Origin: Salinarchaeum sp. Harcht-Bsk1
GTDB taxonomy: Archaea > Halobacteriota > Halobacteria > Halobacteriales > Salinarchaeaceae
Length of the DNA: 64,000 nt
Direction: 5' to 3'
Assembly (NCBI RefSeq): GCF_000403645.1
Contig: NC_021313.1
Coordinates: 310,001-374,000, forward strand
Shown: positions 52,006-62,558 of the stretch, piece after piece
Layout: every line of letters starts with the position of its first letter
Position numbering within the stretch: position 1 is the stretch's first letter
Notes under the pieces: model-generated
Database searches by the model: none
Told to the model about the DNA's origin: nothing
Seen by the model: the letters and a program-made list of their open reading frames with translations, nothing else
Made by a program: the position numbers and the translations under genes

Positions 52006-53169
52006 ATGCGACGCGGGGGTCCCAGGCTGCAAACCGTTCCGGCGTGCGCGGTCGTCCTCCTGTTGCTCGTGGCGCTCGGCGGTCCCGTCGCTGGCGGTTC
52101 CCTCGCTAGTGGTTCCGTCGCTGGTCTTCCGGCCGTCGGTACCGCTGCCGACGGTTCCACGCTCCCGCAGCACTCGCCAGCCTCCACGCTGGCCGCCCAA
52201 TCGGACGACGTCTCCTTCGTTTCCCTCCAGGACCAGCCGGAGGCCGACGCGACCGTGACGCGGATCGTCCTCCACGAGAACGGCTCCGCGATCTGGACGA
52301 TCGAGGTCCGCACGCGGCTCACCAGCGCCGAGGAGGTCGCGGCCTACGAGTCCTTCCAGGAGCGGTTCCGCTCGAACCGGAGCCGGTTCCGCGAGGAGTT
52401 CGAGGCGCGGATGACCGGCGTCGTGGAGAGCGCGAACGGCTCCCTCGACCGGCCGATGCGTGCGACGGCGTTCTCCGCGTCGACCAGCATCGAGGAGGCG
52501 CCCCAGCGGTGGGGCGTCGTCACGTACACCTTCCGGTGGGAGGGCTTCGCGGCGACGGAGGGGGACGGGCTGGTCGTCGGGGACGTCTTCGGTGGCAACT
52601 TCTTCATCGAGGAGAACAGCGTCCTCGAGTTCGTCCTCCCCGAGGGCCACGAGGTCGAGACCGTCTCGCCGTCCCCCGATAGCCGATCCGGCGAAACCAT
52701 GCAGTGGGAGGGTCCGGCCAGCTTCGGAGACGGCCAGCCCCGGGTTGTGACGACCACCGGCGACGACGGCCTCTCGCTGGTGTGGATTCTCGTCGCCGCG
52801 ATCGTTGTCCTGGCCGCACTCCTCGCACTCGCGATCGCGTGGCGCCGCGGGAGCATCGGCGGGCGGGCGGACGAGTCCGAAACTGCCGCAGCGTCCGCCG
52901 GCGACGAGCCCGAAGGCGGCGACGCCACGGCCGCAGAGCCCGGACCGCTGACCGACGAGGATCGCGTTCGGGAGGTGCTCGAGGCCCACGGCGGCCGGTG
53001 CAAGCAGTCCCAGATCGTCGAGGAGCTCGACTGGTCGAAGTCAAAGACCTCGCGGGTGCTCTCCCGGATGGCGGAGGAGAACCGGGTCGAGAAGCTCCGG
53101 ATCGGGCGCGAGAACGTGATCGAGCTGCCCGGGAAGGAGCGAGCGCCGACGGCAGACTTCGAAGAGTGA
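52006..53169 (+). CDS. membrane-spanning winged-HTH transcriptional regulator (DUF7345/DUF7343-like)
   Basis: 387 aa. A signal segment (VPACAVVLLLLVALGGPVAG), an external domain (about 65-245), one transmembrane helix (LVWILVAAIVVLAALLALAI, about 265-285), a cytoplasmic Glu/Asp/Ala linker and a C-terminal winged helix (VREVLEAHGGRCKQSQIVEE, then SKTSRVLSRMAEENRVEKLR). This is a one-component sensor in which signal domain and DNA-binding domain are joined through the membrane. The external domain resembles the secreted protein at 49583-50263. The TATA at 51975 supports the start. Likely controls the divergent operon via the CCGTTGC array (inference). Confidence 0.85.
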   Translation: MRRGGPRLQTVPACAVVLLLLVALGGPVAGGSLASGSVAGLPAVGTAADGSTLPQHSPASTLAAQSDDVSFVSLQDQPEADATVTRIVLHENGSAIWTIEVRTRLTSAEEVAAYESFQERFRSNRSRFREEFEARMTGVVESANGSLDRPMRATAFSASTSIEEAPQRWGVVTYTFRWEGFAATEGDGLVVGDVFGGNFFIEENSVLEFVLPEGHEVETVSPSPDSRSGETMQWEGPASFGDGQPRVVTTTGDDGLSLVWILVAAIVVLAALLALAIAWRRGSIGGRADESETAAASAGDEPEGGDATAAEPGPLTDEDRVREVLEAHGGRCKQSQIVEELDWSKSKTSRVLSRMAEENRVEKLRIGRENVIELPGKERAPTADFEE

Positions 53170-53193
53170 CGACCCGGTCGTCGCCCGGATCGC

Positions 53194-53409
53194 TTATCGG
53201 CGCCGCGACGTCGGTTCGCAGTCAGGGAGCCGCGAGTTGCTGTAGTCGAAGACGAGGTAGCCGAGCGGCCCGGCGAGCGCGAGCGAGGCGGCGGACTCGA
53301 CGAAGAGGTCGCTCCCGACGAGGAAGCGGAACACGACGAAATTGATCACCACCCACAGGAGGAGCGTGTAGGTGACGTACTCGCGCAGCGCCTCCGTTCG
53401 GCTTCGCAT
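53194..53409 (-). CDS. small two-helix membrane protein
   Basis: 71 aa from the second Met (53409), which is about 27 nt from the TATA on the minus strand (actataat, 53433-53440). Two hydrophobic segments (YVTYTLLLWVVINFVVFRFL and LFVESAASLALAGPLGYLVF) and a polar, Arg-ending C-terminus. Not recognised beyond haloarchaeal conservation. It is convergent with the regulator gene. Confidence 0.68.
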   Translation of the reverse strand: MRSRTEALREYVTYTLLLWVVINFVVFRFLVGSDLFVESAASLALAGPLGYLVFDYSNSRLPDCEPTSRRR

Positions 53410-53412
53410 CAC

Positions 53413-53723
53413 GCGAACGATTCACAGGGACCGTATTATAGTTTACTCTCGAGTAGCTCGCAGGAAAAACGGCATTATCAATCGTCCCCCACGGAGCTGG
53501 CTGGCGATTCTATCGGCTGATTTTTCCTTCCGACGAACTGGCCGCCGAACGGCCCGATGCCGGTCGACGGCGGGCCGCACCCGACGCCGGTGACTCGGCG
53601 ACCGACTGGCGGGCGTCGACGTCCACGCTATCGATCGGTGTCGCTGAAGAGAATCGACTCGAGGACGATCGCCGTCAGCATACGATCGAAACGAAAAAAA
53701 AAAAACCGACGACGGCGAACTCC
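53413..53723. other. intergenic region between atpB and the small membrane gene
   Basis: Contains the TATA for the minus gene at 53433-53440 and the T-run terminator of atpB at 53694-53705. No coding frame is supported. Confidence 0.55.
53694..53705 (-). terminator. T12 terminator after atpB
   Basis: Twelve consecutive A on the plus strand, i.e. T12 on the transcribed minus strand, 19 nt after the atpB stop. It probably ends the atpH-B transcript and isolates atpD. Confidence 0.75.
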
Positions 53724-55136
53724 TCAGTCCGCGGCGACTTCCTCGGCTGCGGACTCCTCGTAGTACTCGTCGATGAGCTCCTCGTCGATCCGGTTGAGCT
53801 CGTCGCGAGGCAACATCGAGAGCAGCTCCCAGCCGATGGTGAGCGTCTCCTCGATGTCGCGGTCAGTCGTGAAGCCCTGCTGGACGAACTCCTCCTCGAA
53901 GCGGTCCGCGAAGTCGAGGAAGCGGTTGTCCCGTTCGCTCAGTGCTTCGCGACCGACGATGTTCACGAGGTCGCGCAGGTCCTCGCCCTCCGCGTACGCC
54001 GCGTAGAGCTGGTCGGACACGTCGCCGTGGTCCTCACGGGTGAGGCCCTCGCCGATCCCGTCGTCCATCAGCCGTGAGAGGCTGGGCAAGACGTTGACCG
54101 GGGGCTCGATGCCCTGAGAGTTCAGGTCGGGGTCGACGATGATCTGCCCCTCCGTGATGTACCCGGTGAGGTCCGGGATCGGGTGGGTGATGTCGTCGGA
54201 CGGCATCGTGAGGATCGGAATCTGCGTGACAGACCCGTCCTCCCCATCGATCCGGCCCGCGCGCTCGTACAGCTGGGCGAGGTCGGTGTACATGTACCCG
54301 GGGTAGCCCCGGCGACCCGGGACCTCCTCGCGGGCGGCACCGATCTCGCGGAGCGCTTCACAGTAGTTCGTCATGTCCGTGAGGATGACGAGGACGTGGT
54401 AGTCCTTGTCGAAGGCCAGGTACTCCGCCGTGGTGAGCGCGAGTCGCGGCGTGACCGTCCGTTCGACTGCGGGGTCGTCCGCGAGGTTCATGAAGACGAC
54501 AGAGCGCTCGAGTGCCCCCGTGCGCTCGAAGTCCTGCATGAACTCGTTGGCCTCCTCCTGAGTGATCCCCATCGCGCCGAAGATCACTGCGAACTCGGAG
54601 TCGCCGTCACCCTCGCCGTCGGCCTCCTCCGGCACGCTGGCCTGCCGCGCGACCTGAAGCGCCAGGTCGTTGTGGGGCTGACCGGAGCTGGAGAAGATCG
54701 GCAGCTTCTGGCCGCGAACCAGCGTGTTCATGCCGTCGATGGCGGACACGCCGGTCTGGATGAACTCCTCGGGGTACTCCCGGGAGTACGGGTTGATCGC
54801 CTCGCCGACGATGTCGCGGCGCTCGTCGGGGACGATGTCGGGGCCGCCGTCGATCGGTCGGCCGGAACCGTCGAGCACCCGTCCGAGGAGGTCCTCGGTG
54901 ACGGGCATCTTCATGGTCTCGCCGAGGAAGCGAACGGAGGCCTTGCGGTTGATGCCCTCCGTGCCCTCGAACACCTGGATCGCCACGAGGTCCGTGCTGC
55001 TCTCGAGGACCTGGCCGCGCTTGGTCTCGCCTTCCGGTGTCTCGATCTCGACGATCTCGTCGTAGCCGATCGGCTCGTCGACCTCCGCGAAGACCAGCGG
55101 TCCGCTGATCTCGGTGATCGTCTGGTATTCCTTCAT
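53724..55136 (-). CDS. atpB: A-type ATP synthase subunit B
   Basis: 470 aa from [16 protein letters not shown] at 55136. The regulatory, non-catalytic head subunit: the P-loop position reads [18 protein letters not shown], not a Walker [29 protein letters not shown] and [14 protein letters not shown] are conserved. The start codon is 2 nt upstream of the atpA stop region (next gene in the operon), and the long frame to 55520 is not used. Confidence 0.95.
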   Translation of the reverse strand: MKEYQTITEISGPLVFAEVDEPIGYDEIVEIETPEGETKRGQVLESSTDLVAIQVFEGTEGINRKASVRFLGETMKMPVTEDLLGRVLDGSGRPIDGGPDIVPDERRDIVGEAINPYSREYPEEFIQTGVSAIDGMNTLVRGQKLPIFSSSGQPHNDLALQVARQASVPEEADGEGDGDSEFAVIFGAMGITQEEANEFMQDFERTGALERSVVFMNLADDPAVERTVTPRLALTTAEYLAFDKDYHVLVILTDMTNYCEALREIGAAREEVPGRRGYPGYMYTDLAQLYERAGRIDGEDGSVTQIPILTMPSDDITHPIPDLTGYITEGQIIVDPDLNSQGIEPPVNVLPSLSRLMDDGIGEGLTREDHGDVSDQLYAAYAEGEDLRDLVNIVGREALSERDNRFLDFADRFEEEFVQQGFTTDRDIEETLTIGWELLSMLPRDELNRIDEELIDEYYEESAAEEVAAD

Positions 55137-55138
55137 GG

Positions 55139-56908
<1,770 letters not shown>

Positions 56909-56914
56909 AGTGTG

Positions 56915-57232
56915 TTAGTCCATCAGGTCGATACCGATGGCTCGTTTGATCTGGTCGCGCAGCGCGCCGCCGCCCGCATCACCGCCGATGGTGACGACGA
57001 CCGGTTCGACGCTCGTCTCGACGGCTTCCCGCACGTCCCGCGAGAGGTACTCGAGGTCCTCCTGGTGCATGACGACGATGCCGACGCCGTCGTCGGCGAG
57101 CGTGTCCTCGACGGCGTCGTCGAGGTCGGACTCCTTCTTGTCGTCGGGGACGTTCGCGAACCGTCGAATGCCAGCGAGCCGGAAGCCGGTCGTGAACTCG
57201 GGGCTGCCGATCACAGCGATCTCCTGGCTCAT
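56915..57232 (-). CDS. atpF: A-type ATP synthase subunit F
   Basis: 105 aa. EIAVIGSPEFTTGFRLAGIR is the diagnostic N-terminus, then DDGVGIVVMHQEDLEYL. Central-stalk subunit that binds D. Overlaps atpC by 4 nt (start within the atpC stop region) and ends 6 nt before atpA. Confidence 0.94.
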   Translation of the reverse strand: MSQEIAVIGSPEFTTGFRLAGIRRFANVPDDKKESDLDDAVEDTLADDGVGIVVMHQEDLEYLSRDVREAVETSVEPVVVTIGGDAGGGALRDQIKRAIGIDLMD

Positions 57233-58308
57233 AGGATCACCAGCTCGTCTTCGATCTGTTGCTGGTCGAGGCCGACCTCCTTGCCCCGGGCGATCGCGCG
57301 GATGTTCTCGACCTCGCGAGTCTTCGCGAGGACGTAGGACATGACCGCCGTGATCGATACGGGGTAGACGTGTGAGAGGTGGTCAGTGTATTCGAGCAGC
57401 GCCGCGTCGAGCGCGTGTTCGAACTGGATGAGGCTGTCGGCGTCTCGCAGCCCGTCGAGAGCTGTTGAGAGCTGGTCGCCGTAGTCACTCTCGCGGAGCA
57501 ACTCGACGAGCTGGTCGAGGTCGCCCCCGACCGCACGGAGTTCGTCAGCGCCGAACAGCTCGCCGCCCTCGATTGCGTACTCTTCCGGATCGATGTTTGC
57601 GCCACTGCGGGCGACCCGCAGTGCGTTCCGCGCGTTGAGGAAGTCGATCTCGGCGACGAGGAACTCCTCGTACAGCGCAGTCGGCCCCTCGCGCTGCTGG
57701 CCCTTCTCGACGCCGGCCAGCAGGTCGGAGTAGAACGCGCGGTCGACGGCATTCTCGAGTGGAACCAGCACGTCACGGCTCTCGAACTCGTCGTAGGCCG
57801 CTTCGAGTGGTTCGCCGAAGATCGTTCCCTCGAGCGTCTCGACGATTTCCTCGATCGAGTCGGCTTCGACGATCCGGTCGAGGGTCGCGTCGTCGAGTGC
57901 GCCGGCCTGTATCAGGTCGACCCTGATCTCGTCGGGCGACGCGCCCGAGTAGACGCCACGGATGGCGGTTTTTACGTTCCAGGCGTCATAGCGCCGCAGG
58001 AACTTCGCGATCAGCTCGTGGAGTTCGCCCTCCGCCCACCGAAGGAGGTCGTCGAAGTGCTTCGCGAGGTTTCGGTTGAGTGCGTACTCGATGAGGTCCA
58101 CCCCGTCGTGGCGGGACGCGAGTGCGTTGATCTCCGTCTCGTACTCGGACTCCTCCATGAAGCGGGCGATGCCGCCAGGGCCCATGCGGACGAGCTTCCG
58201 ATAGTCCTCGTCGTCGAACAGCGCCGCACGACGCGACCGGACGCGGGCGTTGACGAACTCGGGGTTCGAGCTGCCCGTGGAGTCGCGAGTCGTGCTGGTT
58301 GGACTCAT
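57229..58308 (-). CDS. atpC: A-type ATP synthase subunit C
   Basis: 359 aa. Three repeated helical domains of the V/A-type C (d) subunit: VNARVRSRRAALFDDEDYRK at the N-terminus, AEGELHELIAKFLRRYDAWN, and ISITAVMSYVLAKTREVENI near the end. It sits as a socket between the central stalk and the membrane rotor. Overlaps atpE by 4 nt. Confidence 0.93.
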   Translation of the reverse strand: MSPTSTTRDSTGSSNPEFVNARVRSRRAALFDDEDYRKLVRMGPGGIARFMEESEYETEINALASRHDGVDLIEYALNRNLAKHFDDLLRWAEGELHELIAKFLRRYDAWNVKTAIRGVYSGASPDEIRVDLIQAGALDDATLDRIVEADSIEEIVETLEGTIFGEPLEAAYDEFESRDVLVPLENAVDRAFYSDLLAGVEKGQQREGPTALYEEFLVAEIDFLNARNALRVARSGANIDPEEYAIEGGELFGADELRAVGGDLDQLVELLRESDYGDQLSTALDGLRDADSLIQFEHALDAALLEYTDHLSHVYPVSITAVMSYVLAKTREVENIRAIARGKEVGLDQQQIEDELVIL

Positions 58309-58886
58309 TGTTCGAACAGTCGTTCGCTGACGGTCTGTAGGTTGTCCTCCCAGACGGCCTCGAGGATCGAATCGAACGTGTTGTTGATGCGAACTCTCGA
58401 AGCGTCGCTCTCGACGACCACGCCACCGAGGCAGTCGTACTCGCCCGCGTATGCGAAGCCGTCGTACTCCGTACAGAGTTCGGAGACGAGTGCCTCGTCG
58501 TCAGCGCGTGCGTAGACCTCGACGTCGTCGTCGACGTCGAGTTCGTTCGCTGCCGATTCGAGTAGCGCGGCGGTCAGCTCCTCGCGGCGTTCGCCCTCGA
58601 GCTCCGCCAGCTCGGCCTCGACGCGGTCGTGGACCCGCTCGAGGAGCTCTCGTCGGGCTTCGAGACGCTCCTGCTTGGCCTCGAGCTGGGCTGCGGAGAT
58701 GCGCTGCTCGCGCTCTTGCTCGATCTCGCGCTCGACCGACGCCTCGGCTTCCTCGCGGATCCGATCGGCGTCCTCGCGGGCCGCTTCGAGGAGCTCCTCC
58801 GCGCGCTCCTCGGCCTCCTCTTCGATCTCCTCGGCGCGCGCGTGGGCTTGCCCCTTGATGTCTTCGACGACCGTGTCAAGACTCAT
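58305..58886 (-). CDS. atpE: A-type ATP synthase subunit E
   Basis: 193 aa. Long N-terminal coiled coil (AHARAEEIEEEAEERAEELL...) and a globular C-terminal domain (TAALLESAANELDVDDD; YDCLGGVVVESDASRVRINN). Part of the peripheral stalk with subunit H (61370-61702). Confidence 0.94.
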   Translation of the reverse strand: MSLDTVVEDIKGQAHARAEEIEEEAEERAEELLEAAREDADRIREEAEASVEREIEQEREQRISAAQLEAKQERLEARRELLERVHDRVEAELAELEGERREELTAALLESAANELDVDDDVEVYARADDEALVSELCTEYDGFAYAGEYDCLGGVVVESDASRVRINNTFDSILEAVWEDNLQTVSERLFEQ

Positions 58887-58902
58887 TTGTGGAAGAGGAC
58901 GG

Positions 58903-59163
58903 CTATACGACGAAGATGGTGACCAGCGCGATGATGATCAGCGTCTCCGGAAGTGCCGTGAAGATCAGCCCAGGGACGAGGTTGTCGTCGTCCTCGGCGA
59001 CGGCACCGACGGCGGCCGACCCGATCCCACGCTGGGCGTACCCGGTACCGATCGCGGCCAGGCCGACGGCAATGGCCGCTGCACCGGAGTTGTTCAGCAT
59101 GAGCTTCTGGATGCCTTCCTGCTGCAGTACGATACTCGCCGTGTCTGCTGCAATGTCGAACAT
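58903..59163 (-). CDS. atpK: A-type ATP synthase membrane rotor subunit K
   Basis: 86 aa. A short N-terminal lead and two membrane helices (SGAAAIAVGLAAIGTGYAQR and PGLIFTALPETLIIIALVTI), with the ion-carrying Glu73 in ALPETLII. One hairpin, so a single carboxylate per monomer, unlike duplicated K subunits. Named K in haloarchaeal usage; the proteolipid c ring. Confidence 0.94.
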   Translation of the reverse strand: MFDIAADTASIVLQQEGIQKLMLNNSGAAAIAVGLAAIGTGYAQRGIGSAAVGAVAEDDDNLVPGLIFTALPETLIIIALVTIFVV

Positions 59164-59175
59164 TGTTGAGTTTAG

Positions 59176-61383
59176 TTAATCCTCTGTGGTGTTGTCTCGA
59201 TCGTAACCGAACGGGTCGAATCTCTTCCCACTGCCCTCATAAAACTTCCCAAAGAACTCGACGTACTCCAGGCGAACCGCCTGAATCATGGCGCTCACGC
59301 CGATCGCGAGTACGACGAGATGGCCGATTAGCAGCACGAGCAGCCCGCCGATCTGGCCGGCGAGGCCGGTGTGGTAGAGCCCGGAGAACACCATCTCCGC
59401 GCCCTCGTGCGTCTCGACGTAGTGGGGGCCGTGATCGATGAGGTAGTGGTAGGCACCTTTCTCGTCCTGATACGCGCCAAAGTACAGCATGTTCACGACC
59501 AGTGCCATCCCGGCCTTCGAGAGCAGTACTGCAGTTAGCCGGGTGTAGGATAGCGTGTGCGCGAACGGCTGTGCGACCTCCGGCAGCTCGTAGACGGGAC
59601 CCACGATCAGCAGGGCGATCCCGAGTGCGAGCAGCCCGAGTCCGAGGAAGCCCACCGTGGGCGAGAATCCTGCGAACCCGAACGCGAACGGCTCGCCGTC
59701 GAAGGTGGCGAAGAGGAGCTCCGGCTTGGTGCCCTCCAGGTGAGTGCTGAACACCCACAGCCAGATGCCCGTCAGCATCGCGATCCACGAACCCGATTCG
59801 AGGACGGCGTCCGTCAGGCCGTGGAGCGTGTAGTTGTCGACGAAGTCGAGCGCCCACCCGATCGTGAGGTGGACCCAGCCGGCGAGGACCGCGACGACGA
59901 GCCAGCCCGTTGCCCACTCGCCGTAGCTCAGTCCCTTCCGGAGCGGCGGGTGGCCGCCCCAGATCCACTCGCCGAGCTGGTGAAGCCCGAATATCTCGCC
60001 GTAGAACACGCCGAAGGCGATCGTGAGAATGCCGGCCCAGACGACGACCACGCCGAACTGCTGGATGGCGTCGCTGTCGAACCGGCGCATGGCGAACAGC
60101 CCTATCAGGGCGTAAATCACGCCGTAGCCGACGTCCCCGATCATGAAGCCGAAGAAGACGGGGAACGTCAGGAAGAGCACGATCGTGGGGTCGAGTTCGC
60201 CGTAGTTCGGGCGACCGACGGCCTGGACGAGCACCTCGAACGGCGTCGTCGGTTCGGGGTTGCGCTGGACGGTCGGCGGGTCGTCCCGAACGGTGACGAC
60301 ACCGCCGTCCGCCGCGACTTGCTCGTCGGATTCCTCGGCCGCGTCTGCCGTCGTTTCCGCACCGGCGGACGCGCCGGCGGTTGCCACACCGTCGCCGCCG
60401 GACTCCTCGGCGACGTCGTCGTGGTGAGCGACCTCACCGTGGCGGTCGTACGCCGCACGCTCCAGTTCTTCGAACTCGACGTGGTCACCGACCGCGTCGC
60501 GGATGGATGCCTCGACCGTCTCGAGTTCGGCCGTAGGGATCCACCCCTCGGCTACGAAGCTGTTCTCCGTCGTTGCGAAGCGTAGCGGTGCCTCGCCCTT
60601 CTGGACCTGGATCGTCAGGTACTCCTCTGCAGCGAGGAGGAAGCCGCCAACCTCGAGTTTCTGCTCCCGGAGTTCGGCGTTGAGGCTCTCGATTTCCGCT
60701 TCGAGTCGACGCTTCTCCGTACGGAGATTCTCCACGGCGTCCTCGGGGGAGCCCTCCGAGTCGGGTACCTCGATGCGGGTGAAGTCGACGCCGACGAGTG
60801 GATCCGCGGCGGCGTCCTCCATGTCGACCCCCTCTGCAGGGGCGACTGCTGCTGCGACGACCCCGTCCCCGCCGAACAGTTCGACGGCGCGGACGTCGTC
60901 GGACGCCTCGTACGCCGACCGGATCGAATCCTCGTCCCCCTCACCGACCACGACTTCGATTGCGTCGTACCCGGTGAGCAGGTCGAGGTCGATTCCGAGT
61001 CGGGCAAAGGGCGCCATCGAGCCGATTCGCTCCTCGACGGTCCGAAGCTCCTGACGGAGCTCCTGGCGGCGGTCGTCCAGATCGTTGACGGACGACCTGA
61101 CCTCTGCGAGGCGCTCGCCGAGCGTCGACGGGTCGAATCCGCGCTCGGGTGGCAGCTCCTCGTCGTCCAGGTCGAGCGTACTCTCGAGTCCGCGGACGGT
61201 GACGAGCCGCTCGGAGGCCTCGTCGGCTCCCTCGCTTGGGTCGCCGTTGTCGAAGGCCTCCCAGGACCCGTCGTAGTCCGTGAGGTGAACCCGGTTCAGC
61301 TCGTGCAGGGCGTCGATGACCTCGTCCAAGATGGACTTGGAGCCGGTCACCGAGACCTTGCTCATTCGCTCAGGTCTGAGCAT
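59176..61383 (-). CDS. atpI: A-type ATP synthase membrane subunit I (a)
   Basis: 735 aa. N-terminal cytosolic part (about 1-400) with coiled coils (VNDLDDRRQELRQELRTVEE; EKRRLEAEIESLNAELREQK) and an Ala/Thr/Glu-rich low-complexity stretch before the membrane domain. About eight membrane segments follow, including FGVFYGEIFGL, LSKAGMALVVNMLYFG and LVVLAIGVSAMIQAVRLEYVEFFGKF, with the conserved Arg in QAVRLEYVEFF. It carries the half-channels for ions. Overlaps atpH by 14 nt. Confidence 0.94.
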   Translation of the reverse strand: MLRPERMSKVSVTGSKSILDEVIDALHELNRVHLTDYDGSWEAFDNGDPSEGADEASERLVTVRGLESTLDLDDEELPPERGFDPSTLGERLAEVRSSVNDLDDRRQELRQELRTVEERIGSMAPFARLGIDLDLLTGYDAIEVVVGEGDEDSIRSAYEASDDVRAVELFGGDGVVAAAVAPAEGVDMEDAAADPLVGVDFTRIEVPDSEGSPEDAVENLRTEKRRLEAEIESLNAELREQKLEVGGFLLAAEEYLTIQVQKGEAPLRFATTENSFVAEGWIPTAELETVEASIRDAVGDHVEFEELERAAYDRHGEVAHHDDVAEESGGDGVATAGASAGAETTADAAEESDEQVAADGGVVTVRDDPPTVQRNPEPTTPFEVLVQAVGRPNYGELDPTIVLFLTFPVFFGFMIGDVGYGVIYALIGLFAMRRFDSDAIQQFGVVVVWAGILTIAFGVFYGEIFGLHQLGEWIWGGHPPLRKGLSYGEWATGWLVVAVLAGWVHLTIGWALDFVDNYTLHGLTDAVLESGSWIAMLTGIWLWVFSTHLEGTKPELLFATFDGEPFAFGFAGFSPTVGFLGLGLLALGIALLIVGPVYELPEVAQPFAHTLSYTRLTAVLLSKAGMALVVNMLYFGAYQDEKGAYHYLIDHGPHYVETHEGAEMVFSGLYHTGLAGQIGGLLVLLIGHLVVLAIGVSAMIQAVRLEYVEFFGKFYEGSGKRFDPFGYDRDNTTED

Positions 61384-61702
61384 GCACCGCCGTCTCTACG
61401 AGTTCGAGGACGTCATCGACCACGTCGTCGAGGTGCTCTTCGGCGTCGGCAACGAGCTCCTCCCGGTTGGCGCGGCCGTCCTCGAGAATTTGTTCGCGTT
61501 CCTGTTCGATCTCCTCGCGGGCAGCCTCGAGTCGTCGTTCGCGCAGATCGCGCGCCTCCGTCTCCGCTTCTTCACGGATTTCCTCGGCACGCTCGCGGGC
61601 TTCCGCGAGGCGCTCCTCGCGATCAGCCTCGGCCTCCGCGACGATATCGTCGGCCTCCCGCTCGGCCTCCTTGACACGTTCGAGAACTTCTGGCCTCGGC
61701 AT
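61370..61702 (-). CDS. atpH: A-type ATP synthase subunit H
   Basis: 110 aa, almost entirely a charged coiled coil (VKEAEREADDIVAEAEADRE...). Pairs with E in the peripheral stalk. First gene of the operon atpH-I-K-E-C-F-A-B. A leader of 112 nt separates it from the divergent methyltransferase gene. Confidence 0.92.
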   Translation of the reverse strand: MPRPEVLERVKEAEREADDIVAEAEADREERLAEARERAEEIREEAETEARDLRERRLEAAREEIEQEREQILEDGRANREELVADAEEHLDDVVDDVLELVETAVHAQT

Positions 61703-61814
61703 ATGCGATACGCAGCGGAGAGTTGTCAGGACCTGCTTAAACCGGTTGCGAAACCGCCCGATGGACGAACGTGCATAGCCAGCGTTATGCCAGCGACGTA
61801 CGAACCTCCGTCAA

Positions 61815-62435
61815 ATGGGATTCTTAGAGGACAAGGCCCGCGCGCGCCTGTTCTACAAGTACCTCTCGCGGATCTACGATCGAATCAATCCCTACGTCTG
61901 GACCGAGACGATGCGCGACGACGCCATCGACCGCTTTGACGTCGACGACGATGACCGGGTGCTCGACGTCGGCTGTGGCACCGGATTCGCGACGCAGGCA
62001 CTGGTCGAACGGACCGACGACGTCTACGGGCTCGACCAGAGTCCCCACCAGCTCGAACGGGCGCTCGCCAAGCTCGGAGACGACGACCGCGTGGAGTTCC
62101 ACCTCGGCGACGCCGAGCGGCTTCCCTACGAGACCGACAGCTTCGACGCCGTGTGGTCGTCAGGCTCGATCGAGTACTGGCCCGAACCAGTCCGGACGCT
62201 CCGGGAGATGCGGCGCGTCTGCAAACCCGGTGGCACGGTCCTCGTCGTCGGTCCCAACGAGCCGAAATCTCGCATCGGCAAGGCACTTGCGGACGCGATC
62301 ATGCTCTTCTACGGCGCGGCGGAGGCCGATCGGATGTTCGAGGCCGCTGGCTACGAGTCGGTCGAGCACTGGACGGACGGCCCCTCACACAAGCCGGACG
62401 TCGCAGTCATCTCGATGGCGCAGGTGCCCGAGTAA
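61815..62435 (+). CDS. UbiE/VTE3-like SAM-dependent quinone methyltransferase
   Basis: 206 aa. SAM-binding VLDVGCGTGFATQALVE is followed by VEFHLGDAERLPYETDSFD and the distinctive SSGSIEYWPEPVRTLREMRR. SIEYWP is the signature I know from archaeal-type 2-methyl-6-phytylbenzoquinol methyltransferases (plant VTE3) and their archaeal homologues. In haloarchaea the likely role is methylation of menaquinone or a related quinone. The proximity to the ATP synthase operon fits respiratory function but is only positional. Start ATG 61815. Confidence 0.82.
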   Translation: MGFLEDKARARLFYKYLSRIYDRINPYVWTETMRDDAIDRFDVDDDDRVLDVGCGTGFATQALVERTDDVYGLDQSPHQLERALAKLGDDDRVEFHLGDAERLPYETDSFDAVWSSGSIEYWPEPVRTLREMRRVCKPGGTVLVVGPNEPKSRIGKALADAIMLFYGAAEADRMFEAAGYESVEHWTDGPSHKPDVAVISMAQVPE

Positions 62436-62558
62436 CCCCCGACAATCCGTTGCCCGTCCATTCGCTTCTCCCGCTACTGCATCAGATTCCGTCGTTATAG
62501 CACCAGGGAACGGCGGGATTCGGGTCCAAGGACGAACGTCGCGTTCCTGACAACGTCG

